Below, one piece after another: positions 28,293 through 36,311 of a DNA stretch of 64,000 bases. Location of the stretch: the NCBI GenBank assembly GCA_021773645.1, contig JAJFJU010000010.1:62001-126000 (forward strand), read 5' to 3'. The notes beneath the pieces are model-generated. The model made no database searches. It saw only the letters and a program-made list of their open reading frames with translations, and was not told the DNA's origin. The DNA is from Gammaproteobacteria bacterium (lineage in GTDB: Bacteria; Pseudomonadota; Gammaproteobacteria; HK1). The position numbers were made by a program, and so were the translations under genes. The number at the start of each line of letters is the position of its first letter. Position 1 is the first letter of the stretch.

Positions 28293-28433
28293 GGGCACCT
28301 CCAAAAACACTATTTTCGTCGCAATACGGCGTTTTTCGCAAAAAAGTTTTGCTTACATATTAACCATATGCTGCGCTCAACTTTTTTACTCATGCCTTGT
28401 CTTGCTTGGAAACTTGAGTTTTTAGAGGCACCT
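28293..28433. repeat. Small inverted-repeat element upstream of prfB
   Basis: A 141 bp AT-richer stretch bounded by imperfect inverted ends: GGCACCTCCAAAAAC on the left and, read on the other strand from the right, GGTGCCTCTAAAAAC. It encodes nothing. The inverted ends and its presence in a gap suggest a miniature mobile element; it now forms most of the leader upstream of prfB. Confidence 0.5.
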
Positions 28434-28485
28434 TGTAGTACCATCCCGCGGCTTTACAGGCCGTGTAATAGTTCTGGAAATAAAG

Positions 28486-29584
28486 ATGCTCGAAATCAAC
28501 CCTATCCTGTTGAAAATCAAAGATATGCAAGGGCGTGCTGATGCCTTGAGGGGGTATCTTTGACTATGATGAGCGCGAGGAACGACTGACCGAAGTACGG
28601 CGCGAGCTGGCGGAATCCACGGTCTGGGAAGACGCGGAGCGCGCTCGCGGGCTGGGGCAGGAGCAGGCGGAGCTGGAACGCATTGTGGAGACCATCCGCG
28701 AACTCGACTCGGCCTTGGGCGAGGCGGGAGAATTGCTGGAGATGGCAGCCGAAGAGGATGACGGGGATACCGTCACCGAGGTTGATTCAGACCTCGATGG
28801 CTTGGAGAAAAAACTGGCGGTGCTTGAATTTCGGCGAATGTTCTCCGGCGAGATGGACCCAGCCAATGCCTTTGTGGATATCCAGTCCGGTTCCGGTGGT
28901 ACCGAGGCCCAGGACTGGGCGGAGATGCTGTTACGCATGTATCTGCGCTGGGGCGAGCGGCGTGGGTATAAAACCGAAATTATCGAGTTGTCTTCCGGTG
29001 AAGTGGCCGGTATCAAGAGCGCCACCGTGCACTTCAAGGGTGATCACGCCTTTGGTTGGTTGCGTACCGAGACCGGGGTGCATCGTCTGGTGCGGAAATC
29101 CCCCTTCGATTCGGGCAATAGGCGTCATACCTCCTTCGCGGCGGTGTTCGTTGCTCCGGAGGTGGATGACAGTGTGGATACCGACATCAACCCGGCGGAT
29201 CTCCGCATTGATGTTTATCGGGCCAGCGGCGCCGGCGGTCAGCACGTGAACCGCACCGAGTCGGCGGTGCGCATTACCCATCTGCCCACGAATACGGTGG
29301 TGCAGTGTCAGAACGAGCGCTCCCAGCATAAGAACAAGGCTACGGCCATGAAGCAGCTCCAATCCAAACTCTACGAGTTAGAGATGCGCAAGCGCATGGA
29401 GGAGCAGGACCGGGTGGAGCAGGAAAAATCTGATATCGGCTGGGGCAGTCAGATCCGCTCCTATGTGCTGGATCAGTCGCGCATCAAGGATCTGCGTACC
29501 GGGGTAGAAACCGGCAACACCCAGGCAGTACTGGACGGCGACCTGGATGCCTTTATCGAGGCCAGCCTGAAGAGCGGCCTGTAG
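28486..29584 (+). CDS. prfB: Peptide chain release factor 2 (programmed +1 frameshift)
   Basis: RF2 is made from two frames. The first starts at ATG 28486 and reads 25 codons to an in-frame TGA at 28561. A +1 shift then continues at GAC 28562 and ends at 29584, giving 365 residues, the same as E. coli RF2. The frameshift site is the canonical AGGGGG-TAT-CTT-TGA-C. The stop-recognition motif SPF (RKSPFDSG) and the GGQ at 250-252 are present, and residue 246 is Ala. RF2 reads UGA and UAA, so low RF2 promotes the shift and autoregulates synthesis. lysS follows 116 bp downstream, as in E. coli. Confidence 0.97.
28549..28564 (+). promoter_or_regulatory. prfB: prfB programmed frameshift signal
   Basis: AGGGGG acts as an internal Shine-Dalgarno three bases upstream of the slippery codon CTT, which is followed by the in-frame stop TGA and a C, the poorest termination context. 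This is the same arrangement as in E. coli prfB. The downstream frame is open and begins exactly at the shifted position. Confidence 0.95.
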
Positions 29585-29631
29585 CGCAGTGTTGTATTCG
29601 TCATCCCGGCGAGGGCCGGGATCCAGAACAC

Positions 29632-29652
29632 GTAGGGCGGACCATGTCCGCC
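29632..29652. repeat. Half copy of the GTAGGGCG repeat
   Basis: GTAGGGCGGACCATGTCCGCC occurs once, identical to the left arm at 23531, in the prfB-lysS gap. Just before it (29601-29625) is CATCCCGGCGAGGGCCGGGA, itself a short palindrome of the kind often dispersed between genes. Confidence 0.5.
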
Positions 29653-29700
29653 ATCCGACCAATTTAACAACACCGGCAAACCGGCCGGGATGATGGAACC

Positions 29701-31188
29701 ATGAGCAACGAAGACAATAACGAACAGATAGAACAACGTCGGGCCAAGCTGACCGGACTACGGGAAGCTGGAAATCCCTTTCCCAATGACTTTCAGCGCA
29801 ACACCCTGGCGGGCGAGATACACGCCAAATACGGCGAACGTGATAGCGATGAACTGGAAGCCGACAAGATTCGTGTGTCCATAGCCGGGCGGATGATGAC
29901 CCGCCGCATTATGGGCAAGGCGAGCTTCGCCACCCTGCAAGACAGCTCCGGCAAGATCCAGCTCTACCTGCGTCGCGATGATCTACCCGAGGGCCTCTAT
30001 AACACCGGCTTCAAGAAGTGGGATCTGGGCGATATTCTCGGCGCCGAGGGCTATCTGTTTCGCACCCGTACCGGCGAACTGTCTATCCACGTGGAGAGCG
30101 TGCGGTTGCTGGTGAAGGCGCTGCGGCCTTTGCCGGAAAAATTCCATGGTCTGGCGGATCAGGAAGTGAAATATCGCCAGCGCTACCTGGATCTCATTGC
30201 CAATGAAGAATCACGGGATACCTTCCGAGCCCGTTCGGCGGTAGTGGCCTATATCCGCCGATTTTTTGCTGAGCGCGATTATCTCGAAGTGGAAACACCG
30301 ATGATGCAGCCCATCGCCGGTGGCGCTGCGGCCCGTCCCTTTGTGACTCATCACAACAGCCTGAATATGGATCTGTTTCTGCGCATCGCGCCGGAGCTTT
30401 ATCTCAAGCGCCTAGTGGTGGGGGGCTTTGAGCGGGTATTCGAGGTCAATCGCAATTTTCGTAACGAGGGCCTCTCCACCCAGCACAATCCTGAATTCAC
30501 CATGATCGAGTTCTATCAGGCCTATGCCAATTACCATGAACTGATGGATCTCACCGAAGAGTTGGTGGGTGGTCTTGCCCGTGAGATAACGGGGGGCACC
30601 ACGGTGCATTATCAGGGGCAGGACTATGATTTCAGTGCACCCTTTGCACGTATGACCGTGGAGGAATCGGTGCTGCGTTTTAACCCGGAGCTCAAGGTCG
30701 AGGCATTACGCGATTCGGAACAACTCCAGGCGATAGCCAACAAGCTGGAAATTCCTGTCCAAGAATCCTGGGGCCAAGGCAAGCTACTGATGGAGGTTTT
30801 CGACAACACCGTGGAGCACCAGCTCGCCAACCCCACCTTCATCACAGCCTATCCCACCGAGGTCTCACCACTGGCCCGGCGTAATGATGACAACCCCGAC
30901 GTTACTGATCGTTTTGAATTCTTCATCGCCGGGCGCGAGATTGCCAACGGCTTTTCCGAACTCAACGATCCGGAAGACCAGGCCGCCCGTTTCCAGGAAC
31001 AGGTGGAAAGCCGCGACGCGGGAGACCAGGAGGCCATGTACTACGACGCCGACTACATAACCGCCCTGGAACACGGCATGCCCCCAACCGCTGGGGAGGG
31101 CATTGGCATCGACCGCCTGGTGATGTTGCTTACGGATTCGCCCTCAATCCGGGATGTGTTGTTGTTCCCGCATATGCGCCACGCCTAG
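29701..31188 (+). CDS. lysS: Lysyl-tRNA synthetase, class II
   Basis: A 495-residue class II LysRS, standard length. An N-terminal OB-fold anticodon-binding domain ([21 protein letters not shown], about residues 65-150) precedes the catalytic core with motif 2 ([15 protein letters not shown]) and motif 3 ([11 protein letters not shown]). It charges tRNA-Lys. The start is ATG 29701. The accessory region begins immediately after its stop, so the 3' end of lysS marks an insertion-prone boundary. Confidence 0.97.
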   Translation: MSNEDNNEQIEQRRAKLTGLREAGNPFPNDFQRNTLAGEIHAKYGERDSDELEADKIRVSIAGRMMTRRIMGKASFATLQDSSGKIQLYLRRDDLPEGLYNTGFKKWDLGDILGAEGYLFRTRTGELSIHVESVRLLVKALRPLPEKFHGLADQEVKYRQRYLDLIANEESRDTFRARSAVVAYIRRFFAERDYLEVETPMMQPIAGGAAARPFVTHHNSLNMDLFLRIAPELYLKRLVVGGFERVFEVNRNFRNEGLSTQHNPEFTMIEFYQAYANYHELMDLTEELVGGLAREITGGTTVHYQGQDYDFSAPFARMTVEESVLRFNPELKVEALRDSEQLQAIANKLEIPVQESWGQGKLLMEVFDNTVEHQLANPTFITAYPTEVSPLARRNDDNPDVTDRFEFFIAGREIANGFSELNDPEDQAARFQEQVESRDAGDQEAMYYDADYITALEHGMPPTAGEGIGIDRLVMLLTDSPSIRDVLLFPHMRHA

Positions 31189-31223
31189 CCCGTATATGGC
31201 GTGAACCGAAGGCACAAGCAACA

Positions 31224-31258
31224 TTGACACGCGTCACGTGACGGGATACGGTTAACGC
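31224..31258 (+). promoter_or_regulatory. Promoter and palindromic operator of the higBA module
   Basis: A consensus -35 box TTGACA (31224-31229) is followed by a perfect 12-base palindrome CGTCACGTGACG (31232-31243) within the spacer, and by a weak -10 around 31245-31252. Placing the palindrome between the promoter boxes is what one expects for repression by the antitoxin encoded downstream. Confidence 0.55.
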
Positions 31259-31540
31259 ATGATTAAGACGTTTGCGGATCGGCGTACGCAGCAACTGTAT
31301 GCCACAGGCAACGCAAAGCGGTTTCCAGCTGATTTAGCCAAACGATCAGCGCGCAAGCTTGAGTACCTCGATTTAGCCGCTCGTCTGGATGATCTGAAGG
31401 TTCCTCCTGGCAATAGACTTCATGCCCTCAAGGGAGATCGAAAAGGACAGTACTCGATATCCATCAACGACCAGTGGCGTATATGTTTTCGATTTGCCAA
31501 CGGCGATGCCTTTGATGTGGAAATTTGTGATTATCACTGA
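31259..31540 (+). CDS. higB: HigB-family mRNA interferase toxin
   Basis: A 93-residue RelE-superfamily toxin. The pattern LHALKGDRKGQYSISINDQWRICF followed by a C-terminal VEICDYH matches HigB-1 toxins, which cut ribosome-bound mRNA. The toxin gene precedes the antitoxin gene, the usual higBA order, with a gap of 15 bp. The module sits directly after lysS at the left edge of the accessory region and was probably acquired horizontally. Confidence 0.92.
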   Translation: MIKTFADRRTQQLYATGNAKRFPADLAKRSARKLEYLDLAARLDDLKVPPGNRLHALKGDRKGQYSISINDQWRICFRFANGDAFDVEICDYH

Positions 31541-31555
31541 GATGGGGGATGGAAT

Positions 31556-31870
31556 ATGAGTATTCCCAACACAAGCAAGATGAAGCGCAGGCCTACTCAT
31601 CCAGGTGAGATGTTGCGAGAGGATTTTCTCCCTGACTACGGATTGTCGGTCTCCGAACTGGCCAAAGCAGTGGGTGTTTCACGCCAGTCCATCAACGAGC
31701 TGTTACGTGAGCGTCGAGCGGTCAGTCCAGAGATGGCACTGAGGCTTGCCCGCCTTTTTGGCAACTCACCGGAATTCTGGTTGAACGCGCAGCGGGCAAT
31801 AGATTTATGGGATACGGCAGAAGCGATTAAGGAAGATGTGTCACGGATCCGACCACTCAGTGCTGCATAA
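31556..31870 (+). CDS. higA: HigA-family antitoxin (XRE helix-turn-helix)
   Basis: A 104-residue antitoxin. The N-terminal RPTHPGEMLREDFLPDYGLS and the helix-turn-helix SELAKAVGVSRQSINELL are diagnostic of the HigA/VapI group. It should neutralise the upstream toxin and repress the promoter at 31224. The start is ATG 31556; ATG 31580 is an alternative eight codons in. The C-terminal segment (WLNAQRAIDLWDTAEAIKED) is also family-typical. Confidence 0.93.
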   Translation: MSIPNTSKMKRRPTHPGEMLREDFLPDYGLSVSELAKAVGVSRQSINELLRERRAVSPEMALRLARLFGNSPEFWLNAQRAIDLWDTAEAIKEDVSRIRPLSAA

Positions 31871-31984
31871 GGAGATAAATGTGTGATGTACTGCCATGTC
31901 CTCATCTCTTGGCTCGTGGTGCACTTCGAAGTGGAATTCACCTGTCCTTATGCACAATGAACGACCTGGCCCCGTGCGCCTGTG

Positions 31985-33216
31985 TTAAATTTAAAAAAGG
32001 AGGTTCTACTTGGAATGGATTACTAGTGAAAACCCATATGAGGAAAGTTGGCGAAGGCTCATGGAGTACGCAAACATTGAGCTGACTATCGAAGCAATTG
32101 AGAGTATTCATGGTAAGGCCACACCAAAGTCAATAGTCAATTACAAAAAACAAGCTGAACAAGCAAGGGTTGCACTTTTACAAGCGCGAGAATATTTTGA
32201 TGCCGCAACAAATTCTTCATTATTTACACAACCAAATCATTTGTATTATGGCGCAGTTTCACTTTCTACTGCTTGCATGTTGATAAGAGGTGATGGAACA
32301 AAATCACTAGATTATTTGAGGAAAGATAATAAGAACGCACATCATGGACTAGACTTCTCATTTTCTATAGATAGTAAAAGCGCAAAGAAAGACCTCAAGT
32401 TGCTTCAAAATAGTTATGTAAGGGTGTGTAAAAATGGCCACTTTGCTAATTGGTATAGTACGTTAATAACCACCCAACCAGCTCTCGCATTAAAGACTAC
32501 AAATAAAGGGCGTAGTTCATCAAGCAATATGGAGTATGTTGGATCTTTTGATATTCCTTCCTTTTCAGATTTGGAGGGAATCAAGAAACCGCTTGATTTT
32601 ATAATAAAAAGACTGCCTGACTTAGCTGGTGATTTGGGGCGTTACGGTGTGCCTGTTGAGTACGCTAGAGGAGAGCATAGAATAAAAGTAAATCTTAATA
32701 GTGAACAGACTGAACATATTTTCATCTTCCACGGCGCACCATCTAGTGAAGTTTTATTTGAAATAATAAATAGATTCGAATGCGATGATGGGGTTAACTT
32801 TTCTATTGAAGTAGAGAGTGATACACAATCAGGGATTATTAGAACCAGAAAAGACAAAAAGTGGTCGTTTTCGTATCCTGACAGTAGAGAAACACTTGAT
32901 CACAGAGTTATCTTTTTTAAAGAAAGTGTTAACACACCAGAAGTAGTGGATCTTTATGCAGTTAGCTATGCACTAAGCATGCTATCAAGATACTTCCCTG
33001 ATATTTGGGTGTCTTTCCTAGAGTCTCACTGTAAAGGTGCAAAACTTGTGGAAAGGCTTGTGCAAGTATTGATATTAAAACTACCAAATTTAATGTTGAA
33101 CCAAATTTCCGGAAAGAAATACACAATCTCAACTCATAGACCATTGTGGCATTGAGATTTAACAAGGCCTTCCATCGGATCCAGTCGCTAGCGCGCCTGT
33201 ACCGCTGAAGGCAGCG
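31985..33216 (+). mobile_element. Integron-type gene cassette carrying one AT-rich gene
   Basis: The 1232 bp segment has the layout of a mobile gene cassette. It opens at a core site GTTAAAT (31984-31990, matching GTTRRRY), the ribosome site follows within 15 bases, one gene fills it, its stop lies two bases before an attC-like site, and it closes at the G of GTT (33216). The left R'' box of the attC (ATTTAAC) is the exact complement of GTTAAAT, as it would be in the circular cassette. The AT-rich content contrasts with both flanks. No integrase or attI is visible, so this may be a lone cassette at a secondary site. Confidence 0.65.
32010..33155 (+). CDS. AT-rich cassette gene, YaaC-like protein
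   Basis: A 381-residue soluble protein. The TTG start at 32010 is supported by AAGGAGG at 31997-32003. The N-terminal part (AREYFDAATNSSLFTQPNHLYYGAVSLS, with later HHGLDFSF) resembles the YaaC family (unknown function, first named in Bacillus): a region of about 100 residues with Tyr-Tyr and His-Gly-Leu motifs. The remainder has no recognised motif. The gene is distinctly AT-rich, uses codons unlike its neighbours, and fills the gene cassette described here, all signs of horizontal transfer. Accessory genes of this type are often suspected of defence roles, but nothing in the sequence shows that. Confidence 0.7.
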   Translation: MEWITSENPYEESWRRLMEYANIELTIEAIESIHGKATPKSIVNYKKQAEQARVALLQAREYFDAATNSSLFTQPNHLYYGAVSLSTACMLIRGDGTKSLDYLRKDNKNAHHGLDFSFSIDSKSAKKDLKLLQNSYVRVCKNGHFANWYSTLITTQPALALKTTNKGRSSSSNMEYVGSFDIPSFSDLEGIKKPLDFIIKRLPDLAGDLGRYGVPVEYARGEHRIKVNLNSEQTEHIFIFHGAPSSEVLFEIINRFECDDGVNFSIEVESDTQSGIIRTRKDKKWSFSYPDSRETLDHRVIFFKESVNTPEVVDLYAVSYALSMLSRYFPDIWVSFLESHCKGAKLVERLVQVLILKLPNLMLNQISGKKYTISTHRPLWH

Positions 33217-33222
33217 TTATGA
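33157..33222 (+). repeat. attC-like recombination site
   Basis: Left arm ATTTAACAAGGCCTTCC, right arm GAAGGCAGCGTTATG. Folded, TAAC pairs with GTTA and GCCTTC pairs with GAAGGC, separated by three unpaired bases on each side. The left arm has one extra C after GCCTTC, giving the single extrahelical base that integrases use to choose the bottom strand. The tip contains the palindrome CGCTAGCG. The RYYYAAC box is exact; in place, the right box reads GTTATGA (not perfect GTTRRRY), but with the cassette's own 5' end it would be GTTAAAT. Confidence 0.65.
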
Positions 33223-33327
33223 GTGAAAACAAATGAGCGTAAAACAATTCAGGGAGGCATAGGGGTAGACCACGATTGTTCTGATAATTTGAATGAACTG
33301 AAACCGTGGTTTATTCCCTGTGCCACC

Positions 33328-33912
33328 TTATTTTCCGCTACGATGGTATTTAAGCGCCTTCCAGATTGAGCGTACATCGACGTGTTCGTGCTTCATCAGC
33401 AGGGTAATTACAATTTCCTCAATACTGGCATAAATGCAGATAGCTGTTGCTAGATGAAACGGCCAGTCCGCTATTCCCGAGAACAGCAGGACATACCCGA
33501 AAAAAGTACACAGCACTGCGAGCTTGACGCTCCAGGTGTGGTAGCTGGTGAGACACTGGAATTTTATCAGGCCGAGCAGTACCGGCAGAGTAAAGCTGAC
33601 GATTATCAGCCCGAACGATAGCTGTTCTTGAATCACAATCTCCGGCCACATGAGCCATGCACCAATCGCCATGCCTGTATACATTGCAAAGTCGCCCCAA
33701 CTGTCGAGGTGCGAGCCAAGTTTGGTAATCTGGTTGAGGCTGCGCGCAAGAAAACCGTCGAGCACATCGGTGAAGCCCGAAAATAATACGGTGGCGATGT
33801 ACCAGATTGGTTGCTGATTTATAGCTAGCACTATAAGTACGGGTGCTAGTAGCAGGCGCAGCAGGCTGACAGCATTTGGCAGATTAACAATGTTGTTATC
33901 AGGTTGTTGCAT
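33328..33912 (-). CDS. CDP-alcohol phosphatidyltransferase family protein
   Basis: A 194-residue integral membrane enzyme with about six helices. The family signature D-x2-DG-x2-AR-x8-G-x3-D-x3-D is complete: Asp49, Asp52-Gly53, Ala56-Arg57, Gly66, Asp70 and Asp74. It transfers a phosphatidyl group from CDP-diacylglycerol to an alcohol, as in PgsA or CLS-type reactions; the acceptor is not predictable. The start at 33912 gives the usual N-terminus (NLPNAVSLLRLLLAP). It faces away from the phosphodiesterase-like gene at 34207, and the shared upstream region holds a repeat remnant. Confidence 0.88.
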   Translation of the reverse strand: MQQPDNNIVNLPNAVSLLRLLLAPVLIVLAINQQPIWYIATVLFSGFTDVLDGFLARSLNQITKLGSHLDSWGDFAMYTGMAIGAWLMWPEIVIQEQLSFGLIIVSFTLPVLLGLIKFQCLTSYHTWSVKLAVLCTFFGYVLLFSGIADWPFHLATAICIYASIEEIVITLLMKHEHVDVRSIWKALKYHRSGK

Positions 33913-33953
33913 GAATGTTGCTTGCTGTGGTGCTGCAAGCCTCAGTATAGAAT

Positions 33954-34182
33954 GACTATTATCCTCAAATGACCGACAAATCTGCCTTAAGCGCTGCTCT
34001 TGGCATCCTCGGCAAAGCTTCCGCATCCTGCTCACGCCCCTCACCTACATCCCTGTAGGTGATTGCTCCTGCATTGCCCTACTATTGTGCATCCATGCAC
34101 AAAATGCCGCCGCGGCATACGTGCGTCCCTGCACAAAATGGCTTTCCCTCGCTATGAACGCCCAAATCCGACAGACTCCCAG
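33954..34182. repeat. Degenerate copy of the 165-bp inverted-repeat element
   Basis: The left portion (GACTATTATCCTCAAA at 33954) and right portion (GCTTTCCCTCGCTATGAACG through GACAGACTCC, 34141-34180) match the element at 57515-57679. The left terminal repeat is missing and about 130 bp of unrelated sequence, with its own small hairpins (for example ACCTACAT/TGTAGGT), is inserted between them. It occupies the divergent promoter region. Confidence 0.6.
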
Positions 34183-34206
34183 GGCATCAATGTGAGGAGT
34201 GAAAAC

Positions 34207-34950
34207 TTGAAGATACTCACATATAACATACATAAAGGCTTTGGCAGCATGAGCCGACGGTTTATTTTGCATGCTATTAAGGACGCCTTGCGCAATATAG
34301 ATGCGGATATTGTATTTTTGCAGGAAATTTGCGGCGAAAGAAATATTTCTGGAAATCGTTTCGATAACTGGCCTACTAATAGCCAGTTTGAATATCTCTC
34401 CGACAGTATTTGGCACTATTATGCCTATGGTAAAAATGCCATCTACCGTTCCGGGCACCATGGCAACGCGATACTAAGCAAATACTCATTCATAGAGTGG
34501 GAGAACATCAATGTTTCGTTGACGAGGATTGCCAGCCGAAGTTTGTTGCATGGCACTATCAGTCTGCCGGGCGCTATCCAGAAATTGCACGTTATCTGTG
34601 TGCATTTTGGATTACTTGGTATGGAGCGAGAGAGCCAGCTTGTGACTCTGGTAAAGCGCATTAGGTCACATGTGCCTCATGACGAACCCTTGATCGTCGC
34701 TGGTGATTTTAATGACTGGCTCGGCCGTGCGGAGCAGCACTTAAACATTGAGCTGGGTGTGAGCGAAGTGTTTCACACCTTGGAGGGTAGGCATGCTCAG
34801 ACATTTCCCGCATGGCTGCCTGTGTTGAGGATGGACCGTATTTATAGTCGTGGTCTGGATGTGGTTAGTTGCCAAAAATTACAGGGTGCTCCGTGGCGCA
34901 AGTTATCAGACCATATTCCTCTGCTAGCAGAGTTTCGCATTACGAAATAA
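34207..34950 (+). CDS. YbhP-like endonuclease/exonuclease/phosphatase-fold protein
   Basis: A 247-residue protein of the EEP superfamily. Motifs: KILTYNIHKG (Asn at the metal site), DIVFLQEICGE (catalytic Glu), VAGDFNDW and a C-terminal SDHIPLLAEF (catalytic Asp-His). The best start is TTG 34207, seven bases after GAGGAG; GTG 34192 is an alternative. Upstream in-frame starts would run into repeat sequence. In E. coli the relative ybhP lies beside a cardiolipin synthase gene, clsB; here the partner is a CDP-alcohol phosphatidyltransferase, again linking this phosphodiesterase fold to phospholipid metabolism. That link is inference. Confidence 0.85.
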   Translation: MKILTYNIHKGFGSMSRRFILHAIKDALRNIDADIVFLQEICGERNISGNRFDNWPTNSQFEYLSDSIWHYYAYGKNAIYRSGHHGNAILSKYSFIEWENINVSLTRIASRSLLHGTISLPGAIQKLHVICVHFGLLGMERESQLVTLVKRIRSHVPHDEPLIVAGDFNDWLGRAEQHLNIELGVSEVFHTLEGRHAQTFPAWLPVLRMDRIYSRGLDVVSCQKLQGAPWRKLSDHIPLLAEFRITK

Positions 34951-35241
34951 AACAGCTTCATTGGGAATTTGAACACTTGCTCTGTTGTGCGTGCATATGA
35001 GGCGCGGAACTGTGGTAACCCAGTAGTATTGGATCATGGGGAACTTCTAAAGGCTTGGGGATACCCACCAGCACCCGGATAATTCGGTGGCCGCTTAAAG
35101 TGGGGGTTTGGAAAAAAACACATGGCTAGGCGAAGTAGCCTTTGGCTGGCGGTTGACTGAGGCGCCAAGTGTATGCAGAAGGTTGTTAGGCTACGCTTTT
35201 AAAAATCTTTGTAAGTAGGGCTTAAGGCACTGGAGGATGGT
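34951..35241. other. Intergenic region without recognised genes
   Basis: 291 bp between the YbhP-like gene and the dehalogenase. I see only the ribosome site (GGAGG at 35232) of the next gene and no convincing promoter or palindrome. The composition is mixed and suggests decayed sequence. Confidence 0.4.
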
Positions 35242-35910
35242 ATGTCAGTGACACTTGCTTTTGATGTCTACGGGACGTTAATCGATACGCATGGCGTGGT
35301 ATCGAAATTACAAAACTCTGTCGGGGAGCAGGCACAGGCGTTTTCCGAAACCTGGCGGGATAAACAGTTGGAATATTCTTTTCGCCGGGGGCTGATGCAG
35401 AATTATGAAAACTTCGCCGTTTGTACCAGCCATGCCCTGGACTATACCTGCAGGTACTACAAGGTAGCCCTCACAAAAGAACAAAAAACGGAGCTACTTG
35501 ATAGCTACCGGACACTGCCTGCTTTCGAAGAAGTGGAAGATAGCCTGACGCGATTAAAGGCTGCTGATTTTCGCCTATACGCTTTCTCTAATGGCAGTGC
35601 GGATGCTGTCGAGACCTTGCTGATAGCTGCGGGTATAAGGGAGTTATTTCTGGGGGTTGTTAGCGTTGATGATCTCAAGTCGTTTAAACCAGAGCCTGCT
35701 GTGTATCACCATTTTCTAAAGCAGTCCGGGGCATCAGTCAGCGATGCGTGGTTAATTTCAAGTAATCCATTTGATGTGTTAGGGGCAATGTCTGCAGGGA
35801 TGCGTGCCGCCTGGGTGCAACGTTCAAGAGAGGCTATCTTTGACCCGTGGGGGATTGAGCCGACGCTAACCGTAGCAAGCCTCAGGGAACTGCCTGAATC
35901 GATTGGCTGA
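35242..35910 (+). CDS. Haloacid dehalogenase, type II
   Basis: A 222-residue HAD-superfamily hydrolase of the 2-haloacid dehalogenase (type II) group. The nucleophile Asp8 is in LAFDVYGTLID; the second motif is YAFSNGSADAV; the lysine and acidic motifs are in LKSFKPEPAVY and SSNPFDVLGA. In this family the Asp attacks 2-haloalkanoic acids and releases halide. Many members act on other substrates, so the true substrate is open. The start has GGAGG at 35232. It lies alone in the accessory stretch. Confidence 0.87.
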   Translation: MSVTLAFDVYGTLIDTHGVVSKLQNSVGEQAQAFSETWRDKQLEYSFRRGLMQNYENFAVCTSHALDYTCRYYKVALTKEQKTELLDSYRTLPAFEEVEDSLTRLKAADFRLYAFSNGSADAVETLLIAAGIRELFLGVVSVDDLKSFKPEPAVYHHFLKQSGASVSDAWLISSNPFDVLGAMSAGMRAAWVQRSREAIFDPWGIEPTLTVASLRELPESIG

Positions 35911-36035
35911 CGATCATTCGCACGGGCAGCAAAGAATACTCATCACGCACTTCTCCACTTGCGAAGTGCTGCTGTCGGATTCCGCTGTGCTAATCCCACC
36001 TGAAACGTCACTGCTGTCTCGTTAACTAAAATCTC

Positions 36036-36120
36036 TCATACCGGGCTTGATCCGGTATCCAGTAAGCGGTTGAAAAACCTGGATTCCGGCTCAGCAAAAA
36101 ACGCTGTCCGGAATGACGGG
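36036..36120. repeat. Dispersed CCGG-type palindromic repeat
   Basis: CATACCGGGCTTGATCCGGT and, downstream, CTGGATTCCGGCTCAGC then GTCCGGAATGACGGG form a pair of inverted arms. This pattern is widespread between genes in proteobacteria. It encodes nothing. Confidence 0.5.
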
Positions 36121-36276
36121 ACTCGTTTTTGATTTTCATGTCTCCCAGGCTGCTATATATCCATCTGGCTTTTTCCAACAAGGCATATGGCCGAATTCAC
36201 CGAAACTTAACGGGACAGCAATGCTGAAATGTCTATGTTCGGAAGCCAAGAAGTTACCAATCCATGAATGGAATGC

Positions 36277-36299
36277 AATACACTGTATTACAGTGTATT
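36277..36299. promoter_or_regulatory. Perfect inverted repeat, likely antitoxin operator
   Basis: AATACACTG-TATTA-CAGTGTATT is a perfect nine-base inverted repeat with a five-base centre, ending 12 bases before the antitoxin ATG. Ribbon-helix-helix antitoxins bind such sites to repress their own operon. Confidence 0.65.
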
Positions 36300-36311
36300 G
36301 AGGGTGCGAAT

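Larger units (their letters stand above)
35911..36311. other. Intergenic region holding a dispersed repeat and an operator
   Basis: 401 bp with two structures listed separately: a dispersed palindromic repeat at 36036-36120 and the operator-like inverted repeat at 36277-36299. A 62-codon open frame between them has no ribosome site and is rejected. Confidence 0.5.

Noticed and set aside
28685-29584. A short prfB starting at GTG 28685
   Set aside because: The upstream ATG 28486 plus the canonical +1 frameshift gives the full 365-residue RF2.
31189-31984. HigBA module as a second integron cassette
   Set aside because: I searched the gap after higA for an attC and found no RYYYAAC box with a matching arm; GTTAACG before higB does not fit GTTRRRY.
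36113-36301. A 62-codon frame upstream of the RHH antitoxin
   Set aside because: It crosses the dispersed repeat and operator palindrome, and no ribosome site precedes it.
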